Source: CAYNUJ01 sp964573255 (GTDB lineage Bacteria > Bacteroidota > Ignavibacteria > Ignavibacteriales > Melioribacteraceae). Taken from it: DNA of 64,000 bases. The position numbers were made by a program, and so were the translations under genes. The stretch spans positions 1-64,000 of the forward strand of contig CAZNJB010000021.1 of NCBI GenBank assembly GCA_964573255.1, given 5' to 3'. Below the pieces are notes generated by a model. It was not told the DNA's origin. It was given only the letters and a program-made list of their open reading frames with translations, and did no database searches. Of this stretch, positions 8,764 to 17,136 are shown in pieces (the stretch's first letter is position 1; each line of letters starts with the position of its first letter).

Positions 8764-9072
8764 TTGGAAGTAGGTTTAACACATTATCTGGTAGTAAGTT
8801 CGTTTTTGTTTTCCCTGGGGTTATTCGGTATTGTTACCCGTAAAAATGCCATAATGGTTCTTATGGGTGTGGAATTAATGCTCAATTCCGCAAACATTAA
8901 TTTTATAGCATTTTCGAAATATGGTAATTTTGGCCTCAGCGGACAGATAGTAGCTCTATTTGTGATTATTCTCGCTGCAGCAGAAGCTGCTATCGCTTTA
9001 GCCATTGTGCTAAATATTTATAAAACTTTTTCAAACGTTAATGTTGATGAAATTAACAATTTAAGAGAATAG
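8764..9072 (+). CDS. nuoK: NADH-quinone oxidoreductase subunit K
   Basis: Small three-helix antiporter-like subunit (102 aa), related to MrpC. Conserved membrane glutamates are present in the MGVELMLNSANINF segment (near residues 34-47) and in AAAEAAIALAI (near residues 70-80). The start appears to be TTG at 8764, since no in-frame ATG lies upstream and the first helix begins at once. A weak ribosome site precedes it. Confidence 0.95.
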   Translation: MEVGLTHYLVVSSFLFSLGLFGIVTRKNAIMVLMGVELMLNSANINFIAFSKYGNFGLSGQIVALFVIILAAAEAAIALAIVLNIYKTFSNVNVDEINNLRE

Positions 9073-9076
9073 GGGA

Positions 9077-11173
9077 ATGTCTGATATATCTTTAGTAAAT
9101 CTTGCTCTGGTTGTTCTATTTTTGCCGTTAATCGGCTTCACGGTTGTTATTCATTTCGGAAAGAGATTTTCAAAATTATATCTTTTCGAGATATTTGTAT
9201 TAGGATTGGCTTTTATACTTTCCACTATTATTGCGGTAACAAAGTTAACTACCTTTTTACACGAGGATATTGTTTTTGCATTTAGTTGGATTGACTTGGG
9301 TGTTATTCCTTTAATAGGAAAATTGAATATTGAGTTGGGGATAAAAATTGATAATTTAACTGCAATTATGCTAATTGTAGTTAATCTTATCAGTTTATTG
9401 GTTCACATCTATTCAACCGGATATATGAAAGGCGATCCGAGATTTTCCCGTTATTATGCATATTTGGGAATTTTCACTTTTTCGATGCTCGGAATCGTTT
9501 TAACCCATAACCTATTGATGATGTACATCTTCTGGGAACTGGTTGGATTGTCCTCGTATCTATTAATTGGATTTTGGTTCGAAAAAGATTCAGCGGCAAA
9601 CGCCAGCAAGAAAGCATTCCTTGTGAATCGTGTAGGCGATATCGGGATGTTTCTCGGAATTTTAATTTTATTTACTAACTACCATACATTTACATTCGAT
9701 AAAATATTCTCTGAAATAGCATCCGGAAATTTACCATTCGATAGTAATATATGGTTAACCGCAACAGGTATATTGCTATTTATGGGAGCGGTTGGTAAAT
9801 CTGCTCAATTCCCGCTGCACGTTTGGCTTCCCGACGCTATGGAAGGTCCCACACCGGTAAGTGCATTAATACATGCCGCAACGATGGTTGCAGCCGGGGT
9901 TTATTTGGTAGCAAGAATTTTTGTTATGCTGACTGCCGATGCTATGCTGGTTATTGCGGTGATCGGGGCAGTAACTTCTTTCCTTGCGGCTACTATGGCG
10001 CTAACTCAAAATGATATCAAAAAAGTGCTTGCCTATTCAACCATATCCCAATTGGGTTATATGGTTATGGCAATGGGTGTAGGAGCTTATGCATACGGTT
10101 TCTTCCATTTGGTGACACATGCCTGGTTCAAGGCGTTATTATTCCTTGGTTCAGGTTCGGTTATTCATGCAATGCACCACGAACAGGATATGCGCCAAAT
10201 GGGCGGCTTGAGAAAGAAAATGCCGATAACATATTTCACTTTTATTACCGCTACATTAGCAATTTCAGGAATTCCATTTACATCCGGATTCTTGAGCAAA
10301 GACGGTTTATTAGCCGGGTCGCTTGCTTTCGGTAATTTAACAGGGCACTATTTAATCCCTATTCTCGGATTTACTGTCGCAATGCTTACCGCCTTTTATA
10401 TGTTCCGTTTGGTAATACTTACATTCCACGGTGAACCGAGGAATAAAGAAAAATATGAGCACGCTCACGAATCTCCAAAGGTTATGACAATTCCTTTGAT
10501 TGTGTTAGCGTTCTTATCAATATTTATTTGGTACGGCTCAAATCCGTTTGGAGGAGCTAATGGATGGTTTTTACAAGATTGGGTAACTACCCCTGAATCG
10601 GTTGTTCCGCAGGAAATGAGATGGAATTTTATGCAAACGACCGGTGAAGCCGCAGTTGCCGAGTCGCACCAAGGAGTTATTACCCATTCGGAAATGTATA
10701 TGGAAGCTATGCATCATGCCCATTATCCGGCAATGATACTTTCCATTTTACTTGGCGGGTTAGGAATATTGCTCGCATTTATGATGTATCAATGGAAGAA
10801 AATCGATCCGGATAAATTGGCAGAAAGATTACCATGGGCTTATAAATTATCTTATAACAAATGGTATTTCGATGAAATTTATCAAGCTTCCTTTATTGCA
10901 ATTACACTTGCTATTAGTAAAATATTGGCATGGTTCGACCAAGTGATTGTTGACGGAGTGGTTAACGGTACGGCTTGGGTTACAAGACAATTTTCCCGTT
11001 TCAGCGGATTGTTCGATACATACGTTATTGATGGTATGGTGAACTTTTCGGCGTTCTTTAGCGGATTCCTCGGTTTATCTTTTAAGAGATTGCAGAACGG
11101 AAAGGTTCAAACATATATCGTTTTTGTAGTATTTTCAATTTTGATTTTATTAGTAGTATTTAGACCTTTTTAA
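9077..11173 (+). CDS. nuoL: NADH-quinone oxidoreductase subunit L
   Basis: Large antiporter-like proton-pumping subunit, 698 aa. The Proton_antipo domain is evident: the MYIFWELVGLSSYLLIGFW segment (key Glu of helix 5), then the helix 7-8 Lys/His region with FPLHVWLPDAMEGPTPVSALIHAATMVAAGVYL. The C terminus has the extra amphipathic lateral helix and anchor helix typical of NuoL. An insertion rich in His/Met lies near residues 520-550. It starts four bases after nuoK. Confidence 0.97.
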   Translation: MSDISLVNLALVVLFLPLIGFTVVIHFGKRFSKLYLFEIFVLGLAFILSTIIAVTKLTTFLHEDIVFAFSWIDLGVIPLIGKLNIELGIKIDNLTAIMLIVVNLISLLVHIYSTGYMKGDPRFSRYYAYLGIFTFSMLGIVLTHNLLMMYIFWELVGLSSYLLIGFWFEKDSAANASKKAFLVNRVGDIGMFLGILILFTNYHTFTFDKIFSEIASGNLPFDSNIWLTATGILLFMGAVGKSAQFPLHVWLPDAMEGPTPVSALIHAATMVAAGVYLVARIFVMLTADAMLVIAVIGAVTSFLAATMALTQNDIKKVLAYSTISQLGYMVMAMGVGAYAYGFFHLVTHAWFKALLFLGSGSVIHAMHHEQDMRQMGGLRKKMPITYFTFITATLAISGIPFTSGFLSKDGLLAGSLAFGNLTGHYLIPILGFTVAMLTAFYMFRLVILTFHGEPRNKEKYEHAHESPKVMTIPLIVLAFLSIFIWYGSNPFGGANGWFLQDWVTTPESVVPQEMRWNFMQTTGEAAVAESHQGVITHSEMYMEAMHHAHYPAMILSILLGGLGILLAFMMYQWKKIDPDKLAERLPWAYKLSYNKWYFDEIYQASFIAITLAISKILAWFDQVIVDGVVNGTAWVTRQFSRFSGLFDTYVIDGMVNFSAFFSGFLGLSFKRLQNGKVQTYIVFVVFSILILLVVFRPF

Positions 11174-11213
11174 GTAATTGGTAAGAATAATTTAAGACGA
11201 GTAGGTTAAAAAT

Positions 11214-12815
11214 ATGGACGGATTCCCTATATTATCATTGATTACCTTTCTTCCCATATTGGGAATGATAATAATTATGTTTTTGCCAAAAGAACAAAAA
11301 CAGACTATTAAAATCACTTCTTTGGTGATTACCGGAATACAAATTGTTTTGGCAATAGTTTTACTTTCAAATTATAATTATAATGCAGGCGGAATTTACG
11401 ATGCAAAATCATTTCAATTCATCGAAAAATTCAGATGGATTGAAATTCCCGGAGTTTCCTGGTTAGGAACAGTAAAAATCGATTATTTCCTCGGTATTGA
11501 TGGATTAAGCATGCCGATGGTTCTACTTACAGCAATTGTAGCTTTTATTGCTACTATATCTTCTTGGAAAATCGACAAATCCATAAAAGGATATTTTGCA
11601 CTTTTCCTTTTATTGGATACCGGAATGATGGGAGTATTTGTTTCGTTAGACTTCTTCTTATTCTATATTTTCTGGGAATTGATGCTACTCCCAATGTACT
11701 TCTTAATCGGTATTTGGGGTGGTCCTCGTAAAGAATACGCCGCAATTAAGTTCTTTATTTATACTTTAGTCGGATCCGTTTTCATGCTTTTGGTTATGAT
11801 CGGATTGTACTTCAGTGCTAAAGAAGTACTGCCGGACGGAAGCAGTGTTTTCACATTCAATATGTTAGCGCTGATGGATAAATCTAATTATTTATCCACC
11901 GGAATCCTTTCTCCGTTAAATCCTGATAATCTAAGATTGGTTGCATATATAGCATTATTTGTAGGATTTGCGATTAAAATTCCAATGTTTCCGTTTCATA
12001 CCTGGTTGCCCGATGCACACGTGGAAGCACCTACTCCAATTTCAGTTATTCTTGCCGGTGTTCTTCTTAAAATGGGTACTTACGGAATCTTGAGAATCAG
12101 TTATCCGATGTTTCCTCAAATCACCCATGATTTGATGTGGTATATTGCTTTATTCGGAATGATAAATATTATCTATGGTGCATTAGTTGCGCTTGCTCAA
12201 AAGGATTTCAAGAAATTGATTGCTTATTCGTCAATATCTCATATGGGATATGTGTTGTTAGGAATGGCTTCGTTGAGTACTGTTGGAATTAATGGAGCAA
12301 TTTTCCAGATGTTTAATCACGGAACTATAACCGCAATGCTCTTTTTGATTGTAGGTGTTATTTACGATAGAGCTCATACAAGAGAAATTAACGGTTTTGG
12401 CGGTTTAGCTTCTCAAATGCCTGTTTATACCGGTTTTGTAACAGTTGCTTTCTTTGCTGCAATTGGTTTACCGGGCTTAAGCGGGTTCGTCTCCGAAGCT
12501 TTTGTATTCCTCGGAGCTTTTGGTGTTGAGGTAATTAGAACCTTTGCTATTATTTCCACACTCGGAATTTTATTAGGCGCGGCTTATATGTTGTGGACAT
12601 TACAGAGAATTTTCTTCGGAAAATTGAATGAAAAATGGTCGTCGCTTACCGATTTGGATACGAGAGAATATATTATGTTAGTTCCTCTTTCAATCATTAT
12701 TATTTTCCTTGGTGTTTATCCATCGGCTATGCTCGATATCATGAACACTTCGGTAAATTCTTTAGTCGATTTTATGGCTAAGAATATTCAGAATATTACG
12801 TTTAGCGGATTATAA
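11214..12815 (+). CDS. nuoM: NADH-quinone oxidoreductase subunit M
   Basis: Second antiporter-like proton-pumping subunit, 533 aa with about 14 helices. Diagnostic segments are FYIFWELMLLPMYFLIGIWGG (key Glu) and KIPMFPFHTWLPDAHVEAPTPISVILAGVLLKMGTYG. It sits 40 bases after nuoL and 8-11 before nuoN. The 40-base gap contains no clear secondary promoter. Confidence 0.97.
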   Translation: MDGFPILSLITFLPILGMIIIMFLPKEQKQTIKITSLVITGIQIVLAIVLLSNYNYNAGGIYDAKSFQFIEKFRWIEIPGVSWLGTVKIDYFLGIDGLSMPMVLLTAIVAFIATISSWKIDKSIKGYFALFLLLDTGMMGVFVSLDFFLFYIFWELMLLPMYFLIGIWGGPRKEYAAIKFFIYTLVGSVFMLLVMIGLYFSAKEVLPDGSSVFTFNMLALMDKSNYLSTGILSPLNPDNLRLVAYIALFVGFAIKIPMFPFHTWLPDAHVEAPTPISVILAGVLLKMGTYGILRISYPMFPQITHDLMWYIALFGMINIIYGALVALAQKDFKKLIAYSSISHMGYVLLGMASLSTVGINGAIFQMFNHGTITAMLFLIVGVIYDRAHTREINGFGGLASQMPVYTGFVTVAFFAAIGLPGLSGFVSEAFVFLGAFGVEVIRTFAIISTLGILLGAAYMLWTLQRIFFGKLNEKWSSLTDLDTREYIMLVPLSIIIIFLGVYPSAMLDIMNTSVNSLVDFMAKNIQNITFSGL

Positions 12816-12826
12816 AAATTTAATTG

Positions 12827-14338
12827 ATGACTATGGATATTTCAATTTTAAGTGAAGCATTAGGATTTATAAAACCGGAAATAGCAATATCAATCTCGCT
12901 GATTGTTTTGGTGCTGTTGGATTTAATCTTCCATAAAGATAAGCGAATAATACCTTATGCGGCATTAGTAGCTATTGCTGTTGCTATGTATTATGTATTC
13001 GAACAATTTGGGATGGAAGGAACAGTTTTCAAATTAGGCGGCAGTTCGCTTGGTATGATTACTGTTGATCCGTTTGGCGCATTCTTCAAAATCATTGTTC
13101 TTGTAGCAACAGTTGCACTCGTTTTATTTTCTTATAATAGCGATGAAATTCAAAAAACAGTACACAGACAAGGCGAATATTATGCTTTAGTCTTCGGAAT
13201 GGTTCTCGGAATGTTTTTTATGATTTCGAGTTCAGATCTTATACTTATTTATTTGTCACTTGAATTAATGTCGCTTAGTTCATACGTTTTGGCAGGATTT
13301 ACTAAACTGCGTGAAAGAAACAGCGAAGCAGCGTTAAAATATTTAATCTACGGTGCTATTTCTTCCGGACTAATGCTTTTCGGTATTTCCATTATTTACG
13401 GAATAACCGGAAGTACAAATCTTTTTGAAATAAATACTCTAATTCAAACACCGAATATTGACTTATTTACTTTTGCATTATCAATGCTCCTTATTTTTAC
13501 AGGTATCGGTTATAAAATATCGGTTGCTCCTTTCCATTATTGGACACCCGATGTTTATGAAGGAGCACCAATCAGTATTACCGCTTATTTATCCGTTGCC
13601 AGTAAAGCTGCCGGTTTTGCTTTGCTAATCAGATTCCTGAAATCTACTTTTGTATCTTTCATCGATGCAGAAGGATTCTGGCAGTTAACAAATCTTTTCG
13701 ACTGGCAAATGCTTTTGGTTCTAATATCAATACTAACTATGACTCTCGGTAATTTTACTGCATTGTGGCAGGACAATTTGAAAAGAATGCTTGCTTATTC
13801 GAGTATTGCTCATGCCGGTTATATGCTTTTGGGTGTTGTAGTAATGTCTAATACCGGCGTTTCAGCAGTTATGTTATACTTCATTGTTTATTTAATAATG
13901 AATCTCGGTGCATTCTTTGTTGTAATGATAATAGCCAATAAAACCGGAAGCGAAGATATTAATGATTATGACGGATTGGGATATACTTCTCCATTCCTTG
14001 GTGTCACGCTTGGCATTTTCTTGGTGTCTTTAGTCGGTTTACCTCCGACTGCCGGATTTATCGGTAAACTGTATTTATTCATTGCGCTGGTAGATGCTAA
14101 AATGATTGCTATTGCAGTAATAGCTGTTCTCAACAGTGTTGTCTCTCTCTACTATTATATCAGAGTACTGAAGCATATGTATTTGATTAAACCGAACGAA
14201 GATACACCGGAAGTAAAGACAAATATATTTGCTACCATAGTTATTTTAGCATTTGCAATCCCAACTATATTTTTCGGAGTATATTTCTCACCGATTGCAA
14301 CCTGGGCTAAAAGCGCAGTAAAAATATTTGGGGTCTAA
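12827..14338 (+). CDS. nuoN: NADH-quinone oxidoreductase subunit N
   Basis: Third antiporter-like subunit, 503 aa from the ATG at 12827; TTG 12824 and ATG 12836 are alternative starts and the choice is uncertain. Signature segments are IYLSLELMSLSSYVLAGF and SVAPFHYWTPDVYEGAPISITAYLSVASKAAGFA, with LKRMLAYSSIAHAGYMLLG downstream. It is the last gene of the operon and is followed by a strong intrinsic terminator 27 bases after its stop. Confidence 0.96.
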   Translation: MTMDISILSEALGFIKPEIAISISLIVLVLLDLIFHKDKRIIPYAALVAIAVAMYYVFEQFGMEGTVFKLGGSSLGMITVDPFGAFFKIIVLVATVALVLFSYNSDEIQKTVHRQGEYYALVFGMVLGMFFMISSSDLILIYLSLELMSLSSYVLAGFTKLRERNSEAALKYLIYGAISSGLMLFGISIIYGITGSTNLFEINTLIQTPNIDLFTFALSMLLIFTGIGYKISVAPFHYWTPDVYEGAPISITAYLSVASKAAGFALLIRFLKSTFVSFIDAEGFWQLTNLFDWQMLLVLISILTMTLGNFTALWQDNLKRMLAYSSIAHAGYMLLGVVVMSNTGVSAVMLYFIVYLIMNLGAFFVVMIIANKTGSEDINDYDGLGYTSPFLGVTLGIFLVSLVGLPPTAGFIGKLYLFIALVDAKMIAIAVIAVLNSVVSLYYYIRVLKHMYLIKPNEDTPEVKTNIFATIVILAFAIPTIFFGVYFSPIATWAKSAVKIFGV

Positions 14339-14364
14339 AAATAAAGTTTATTCTTAATTAAAAG

Positions 14365-14391
14365 ATCCGGGTTCTCCCCGGATTTTTTTTT
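14365..14391 (+). terminator. Intrinsic terminator of the nuo operon
   Basis: Seven-bp GC-rich stem ATCCGGG (14365-14371) / CCCGGAT (14377-14383), 5-nt loop, followed by a T-run to 14391. It lies just after the nuoN stop on the plus strand. Confidence 0.9.
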
Positions 14392-14578
14392 GCTCAAGTT
14401 TTTTGTTACCTTGTAAAGAACAATAAGATAAGTCTTTGCGATCCGGGCAGTTTGTGTCGCTAAATCTGTTTTATTTTCTAACTATTTTATTTTACACCAA
14501 TCTGAATAGCGAATTCTCCACTCATTTTATTACACAATGCCTAATTCATCGTTTTATTTCAATTATAAATAGGATCTC

Positions 14579-14607
14579 TTGACTTATTAAAATAAAATCA
14601 GTAATTT
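14579..14607 (+). promoter_or_regulatory. Probable promoter of the Rrf2 / Fe-S gene cluster
   Basis: TTGACT at 14579-14584, a 17-bp spacer and TAATTT at 14602-14607. The -10 word is the same as in the atpD promoter here. The predicted start (about 14614) falls inside the palindrome beginning at 14608. Confidence 0.5.
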
Positions 14608-14632
14608 ATATACGACTAAAAAAGTCGTATAT
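14608..14632. promoter_or_regulatory. Perfect 10-bp palindrome, probable Rrf2 autoregulatory operator
   Basis: ATATACGACT at 14608-14617 and AGTCGTATAT at 14623-14632, separated by AAAAA. It lies directly after the -10 hexamer and ends four bases before the Rrf2 gene ATG, where a ribosome site would normally be. Rrf2-family dimers bind palindromes of about this length, and autorepression is common in the family. Binding by this protein is inferred. A hairpin in the mRNA is possible too. Confidence 0.7.
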
Positions 14633-14636
14633 GTAA

Positions 14637-15044
14637 ATGTTAAAAATATCAAAATCAGTAGAATATTCAATATTAGCTTTGAAATACATTGCGGAGAATC
14701 AAGGAGGTTCAAAGGTTAACGCAAAAACAATTTCAGAAAAGGTTAATATACCTTTTGAACTATTAGCAAAATTATTGCAAAAAATGGCTAAAAAGGGTAT
14801 AATTAAATCAATACAGGGTACACACGGAGGATATTCTCTTATAGTCGATCCGGATAAATTAACTTTGTTAACTGTAATCGATGCTGTTGAACAAAATATT
14901 CAATTGACGGATTGTTCATTTGATGGGGCAACTACCGATGATTGTGCAAGAATGGAAGACTGTTGCCTAAGAAATCCTCTTACTAATATCCAAAATAAAA
15001 TAATATATTTATTCAGTCAGACAAAATTATCGGAAATAATATAA
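14637..15044 (+). CDS. Rrf2-family transcriptional regulator (IscR/SufR-like)
   Basis: 135-residue winged-helix regulator. The N-terminal helix-turn-helix spans residues 1-70 with the family-typical LLAKLLQKMAKKGIIKSIQG and GTHGGYSL wing. Cysteines at 93, 103, 109 and 110 lie in the same region as the IscR cluster ligands (C92, C98, C104), though spaced differently, so an Fe-S cofactor is plausible. It heads a cluster with an A-type Fe-S carrier and a superoxide dismutase, so it probably senses Fe-S status or oxidative stress and controls its own operon through the palindrome at 14608-14632. No Shine-Dalgarno sequence precedes the ATG. Confidence 0.88.
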   Translation: MLKISKSVEYSILALKYIAENQGGSKVNAKTISEKVNIPFELLAKLLQKMAKKGIIKSIQGTHGGYSLIVDPDKLTLLTVIDAVEQNIQLTDCSFDGATTDDCARMEDCCLRNPLTNIQNKIIYLFSQTKLSEII

Positions 15045-15053
15045 GAGGAAAGA

Positions 15054-15356
15054 ATGGAGAAACTAGAAATTTTGAAAAATGAAAAAGATTCTTTTTTTGA
15101 ATTTATGAGAGAAAAATATCCCGTAATTTATAAGTCGAATATATTTTTACGTGATATTCAATATGCGATTTTTCTGTTTTTCAAATATCGAGGTGAAGTA
15201 ATTGACAGCTATCAAACTGAAGAAATCACCAAACAATTTACGGATTATCTTGTTAGTACGGGAGAATTAAAGCAACTTAGCCATAATACTTGGTTGGTAA
15301 ATTTTGAGATTAAATCTACAGTAATGGAACAAACCGAAAACTTAGCGGAGGAATAG
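15054..15356 (+). CDS. Uncharacterised 100-residue protein in the Rrf2/Fe-S cluster
   Basis: I do not recognise this protein. It is small, mostly helical by eye, rich in Phe, Tyr, Lys and Glu, has no cysteine, no signal peptide and no transmembrane helix, and so is probably cytosolic. A good ribosome site (GAGGAAAG) precedes the ATG. The start is nine bases after the Rrf2 gene stop, and its TAG stop is immediately followed by the ATG of the Fe-S carrier, so the three genes are almost certainly co-translated. The context suggests a role in Fe-S cluster assembly or the response to its loss; without cysteines it is unlikely to hold a cluster itself. Confidence 0.8.
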   Translation: MEKLEILKNEKDSFFEFMREKYPVIYKSNIFLRDIQYAIFLFFKYRGEVIDSYQTEEITKQFTDYLVSTGELKQLSHNTWLVNFEIKSTVMEQTENLAEE

Positions 15357-15710
15357 ATGAGTAATACTATGGTTGAGCAACAAGAAATTACTATAACTGA
15401 AAAAGCTATAAATCAAGTTAATAAAATAAAGGAAGAAAACGGAATTCCGAAGGAATATGGACTGCGAATTGGAGTTAAAGGCGGAGGATGTTCCGGATTA
15501 ACTTATCAACTCGGATTTGATGCCGAAGCAAACGATGGTGATACCGTTATTGAACAGGACGGAATAAAATTATTTGTTGATGGTAAAAGCCTTTTCTACT
15601 TGTCTGGAACAGAATTAGATTTCTCTGATGGTTTGAACGGAAAAGGATTTATTTTCAATAATCCAAACGCAACTAAGACATGTGGTTGCGGAGAATCATT
15701 TGGAGTTTAA
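15357..15710 (+). CDS. A-type iron-sulfur cluster carrier (IscA/SufA/ErpA family)
   Basis: 117-residue HesB-like protein. The three family cysteines are present: C45 in GGGCSGLTYQ, and C109 and C111 in the C-terminal CGCGESF. It would accept or deliver Fe-S clusters to target proteins; a nearby customer could be the cluster-rich Nuo complex. The ATG begins on the base after the preceding stop codon, with a GGAGGA ribosome site inside the previous gene. No SufBCDS genes are in the window. Whether it is closest to IscA, SufA or ErpA cannot be decided by eye. Confidence 0.94.
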   Translation: MSNTMVEQQEITITEKAINQVNKIKEENGIPKEYGLRIGVKGGGCSGLTYQLGFDAEANDGDTVIEQDGIKLFVDGKSLFYLSGTELDFSDGLNGKGFIFNNPNATKTCGCGESFGV

Positions 15711-15743
15711 ATAAACATTAATAATTAAATAAGGAGTAATACT

Positions 15744-16352
15744 ATGTCTAAATTCACTTTGCCCGAATTAGGGTATGCATATGATGCATTGGAACCATAC
15801 ATAGACGCTAAGACTATGGAAATTCATCACACAAAACACCACGCTGGTTATGTGGCAAAATTAAATGCTGCGATAGAAGGAACCGAGCACGAAGAGAAAT
15901 CGTTGGAAGAATTAATTGCAAATGCTGGTAGTATTTCAGCTGCAGTTAGAAACAACGGTGGCGGTCACTTTAATCACACATTGTTTTGGTCGATAATGGG
16001 ACCAAATGCCGGCGGAGAACCTACCGGTGAATTAGCAGATGCAATCAATTCAGCATTCGGTTCATTCGAGAATTTCAAGGATAAATTCAGCAATGCTGCT
16101 GCAACTCGTTTCGGCTCTGGATGGGCTTGGCTTATTGTTTCAGAAGGGAATTTAGCCGTTACATCTACTCCTAATCAAGATAATCCTTTAATGGATGTGG
16201 CTGAAGTAAAAGGAACGCCAATTCTCGGAATTGATGTATGGGAACACGCTTACTATTTGAAATATCAAAACCGCAGACCTGAATACATTGAGAATTTCTT
16301 TAATGTAATCAATTGGAATGCAGTTGCTGAAAACTTTAAAAATGCAAAATAA
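15744..16352 (+). CDS. Superoxide dismutase, Fe/Mn type
   Basis: 202-residue cytosolic enzyme that dismutates superoxide to peroxide and oxygen. Metal ligands are apparent: H28 (MEIHHTKHH), His in NHTLFW (about residue 81), and Asp and His in IDVWEHAYY (about residues 164-168). There is no signal peptide. The ribosome site AAGGAG (15731-15736) lies seven bases before the ATG. Fe versus Mn preference cannot be assigned safely. It is part of the Rrf2-led cluster, ending at a hairpin 11 bases after the stop, so regulation by the Rrf2 protein is likely. Confidence 0.96.
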   Translation: MSKFTLPELGYAYDALEPYIDAKTMEIHHTKHHAGYVAKLNAAIEGTEHEEKSLEELIANAGSISAAVRNNGGGHFNHTLFWSIMGPNAGGEPTGELADAINSAFGSFENFKDKFSNAAATRFGSGWAWLIVSEGNLAVTSTPNQDNPLMDVAEVKGTPILGIDVWEHAYYLKYQNRRPEYIENFFNVINWNAVAENFKNAK

Positions 16353-16363
16353 ATAAATTAACT

Positions 16364-16388
16364 CCCGGACAATTACTCATTGTCCGGG
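16364..16388 (+). terminator. Strong hairpin after the superoxide dismutase gene
   Basis: Perfect 10-bp stem CCCGGACAAT (16364-16373) / ATTGTCCGGG (16379-16388), 5-nt loop. Only a weak T-rich stretch (gaagattttatt) follows. The stem ends 12 bases before the ATG of the LON-domain gene, so it could be a leaky terminator or a processing/stability element. Confidence 0.6.
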
Positions 16389-16400
16389 GAAGATTTTATT

Positions 16401-17027
16401 ATGAATGATATAATACCCATCTTTCCATTGACTCTAATTGTTTACCCCAATTCTCGCTATCCTCTGCATATTTTCGAAGAAAGATATAAAAAGATGATTA
16501 ATCGCTGTTTCGCCGAAGATAAACCTTTGGGGATTGTACCGGAGATTAGCGGCAGGATAACCGATTATGGAAGTTTGGTAAGCATTGATCAAATTATTAA
16601 AAAATTCCCGGATGGGAAAATGGATATTATTGTTAAAGGAATAGATAGGATTCAAATTCTTGATATTGCTGTCCATGATGATGGTTATTACATAGGAAAA
16701 GTTAAAATTATAAGTGACGTCGATGACAATTTTCCCATCTTAAATGAATATGAAATGGTAATTCAAAAATTCCGGGAAGTATTAAATAAAGCTGAAATTA
16801 TTTTTGATGATTCGTATTGGGATAAATTAACTGAGATTCCAGTGAAATCATTCAAAATAGCTGAGAAAGCAGGATTGCAGTTAGAACAGCAATTGGAATT
16901 ACTGAAAATGAGGAAGGAGAGGGAGCGAATACAATTCCTGAGTCAGCATTTCGATTTTATTGGTGAAGTATTGGATAAAAATGATACGATGAATAAAATT
17001 ATTATGAGTGACGGGTTCCTTGAATGA
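16401..17027 (+). CDS. LON-substrate-binding-domain protein
   Basis: About 208 aa from the ATG at 16401. The longer frame from TTG 16380 starts inside the hairpin stem and is less likely. Residues 4-190 match the N-terminal (substrate-binding) domain of Lon protease: DIIPIFPLTLIVYPNSRYPLHIFEERYKKM is the characteristic opening. There is no ATPase or Ser-Lys protease domain, so this is a stand-alone LON-domain protein of the kind widespread in bacteria with poorly known function. The C-terminal 40 residues are helical and charged. It follows the dismutase gene. Confidence 0.88.
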   Translation: MNDIIPIFPLTLIVYPNSRYPLHIFEERYKKMINRCFAEDKPLGIVPEISGRITDYGSLVSIDQIIKKFPDGKMDIIVKGIDRIQILDIAVHDDGYYIGKVKIISDVDDNFPILNEYEMVIQKFREVLNKAEIIFDDSYWDKLTEIPVKSFKIAEKAGLQLEQQLELLKMRKERERIQFLSQHFDFIGEVLDKNDTMNKIIMSDGFLE

Positions 17028-17087
17028 AACTTTCAGTTTGAATTCAACCTACCATTAAAATTTAACATCTCATTTAAAAATAAAAAA

Positions 17088-17111
17088 GGGCTTGAACAAA
17101 AGTCCAAACCC
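17088..17111 (-). terminator. Intrinsic terminator of atpDC
   Basis: Reading the minus strand, a 10-bp stem (arms 17111-17102 and 17097-17088, two G-U pairs, 4-nt loop) is followed by a T-run (17087-17082). It lies 26 bases after the atpC stop. Confidence 0.8.
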
Positions 17112-17136
17112 AAATAATAACAAACTAATTTAACTT

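Larger units (their letters stand above)
14339..14636. other. Intergenic region 298 bp between nuo and the Rrf2 gene
   Basis: Contains the nuo terminator at its left end and the promoter plus palindromic operator of the Rrf2 gene at its right end. The stretch 14392-14570 shows no gene or notable repeat. Confidence 0.6.
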
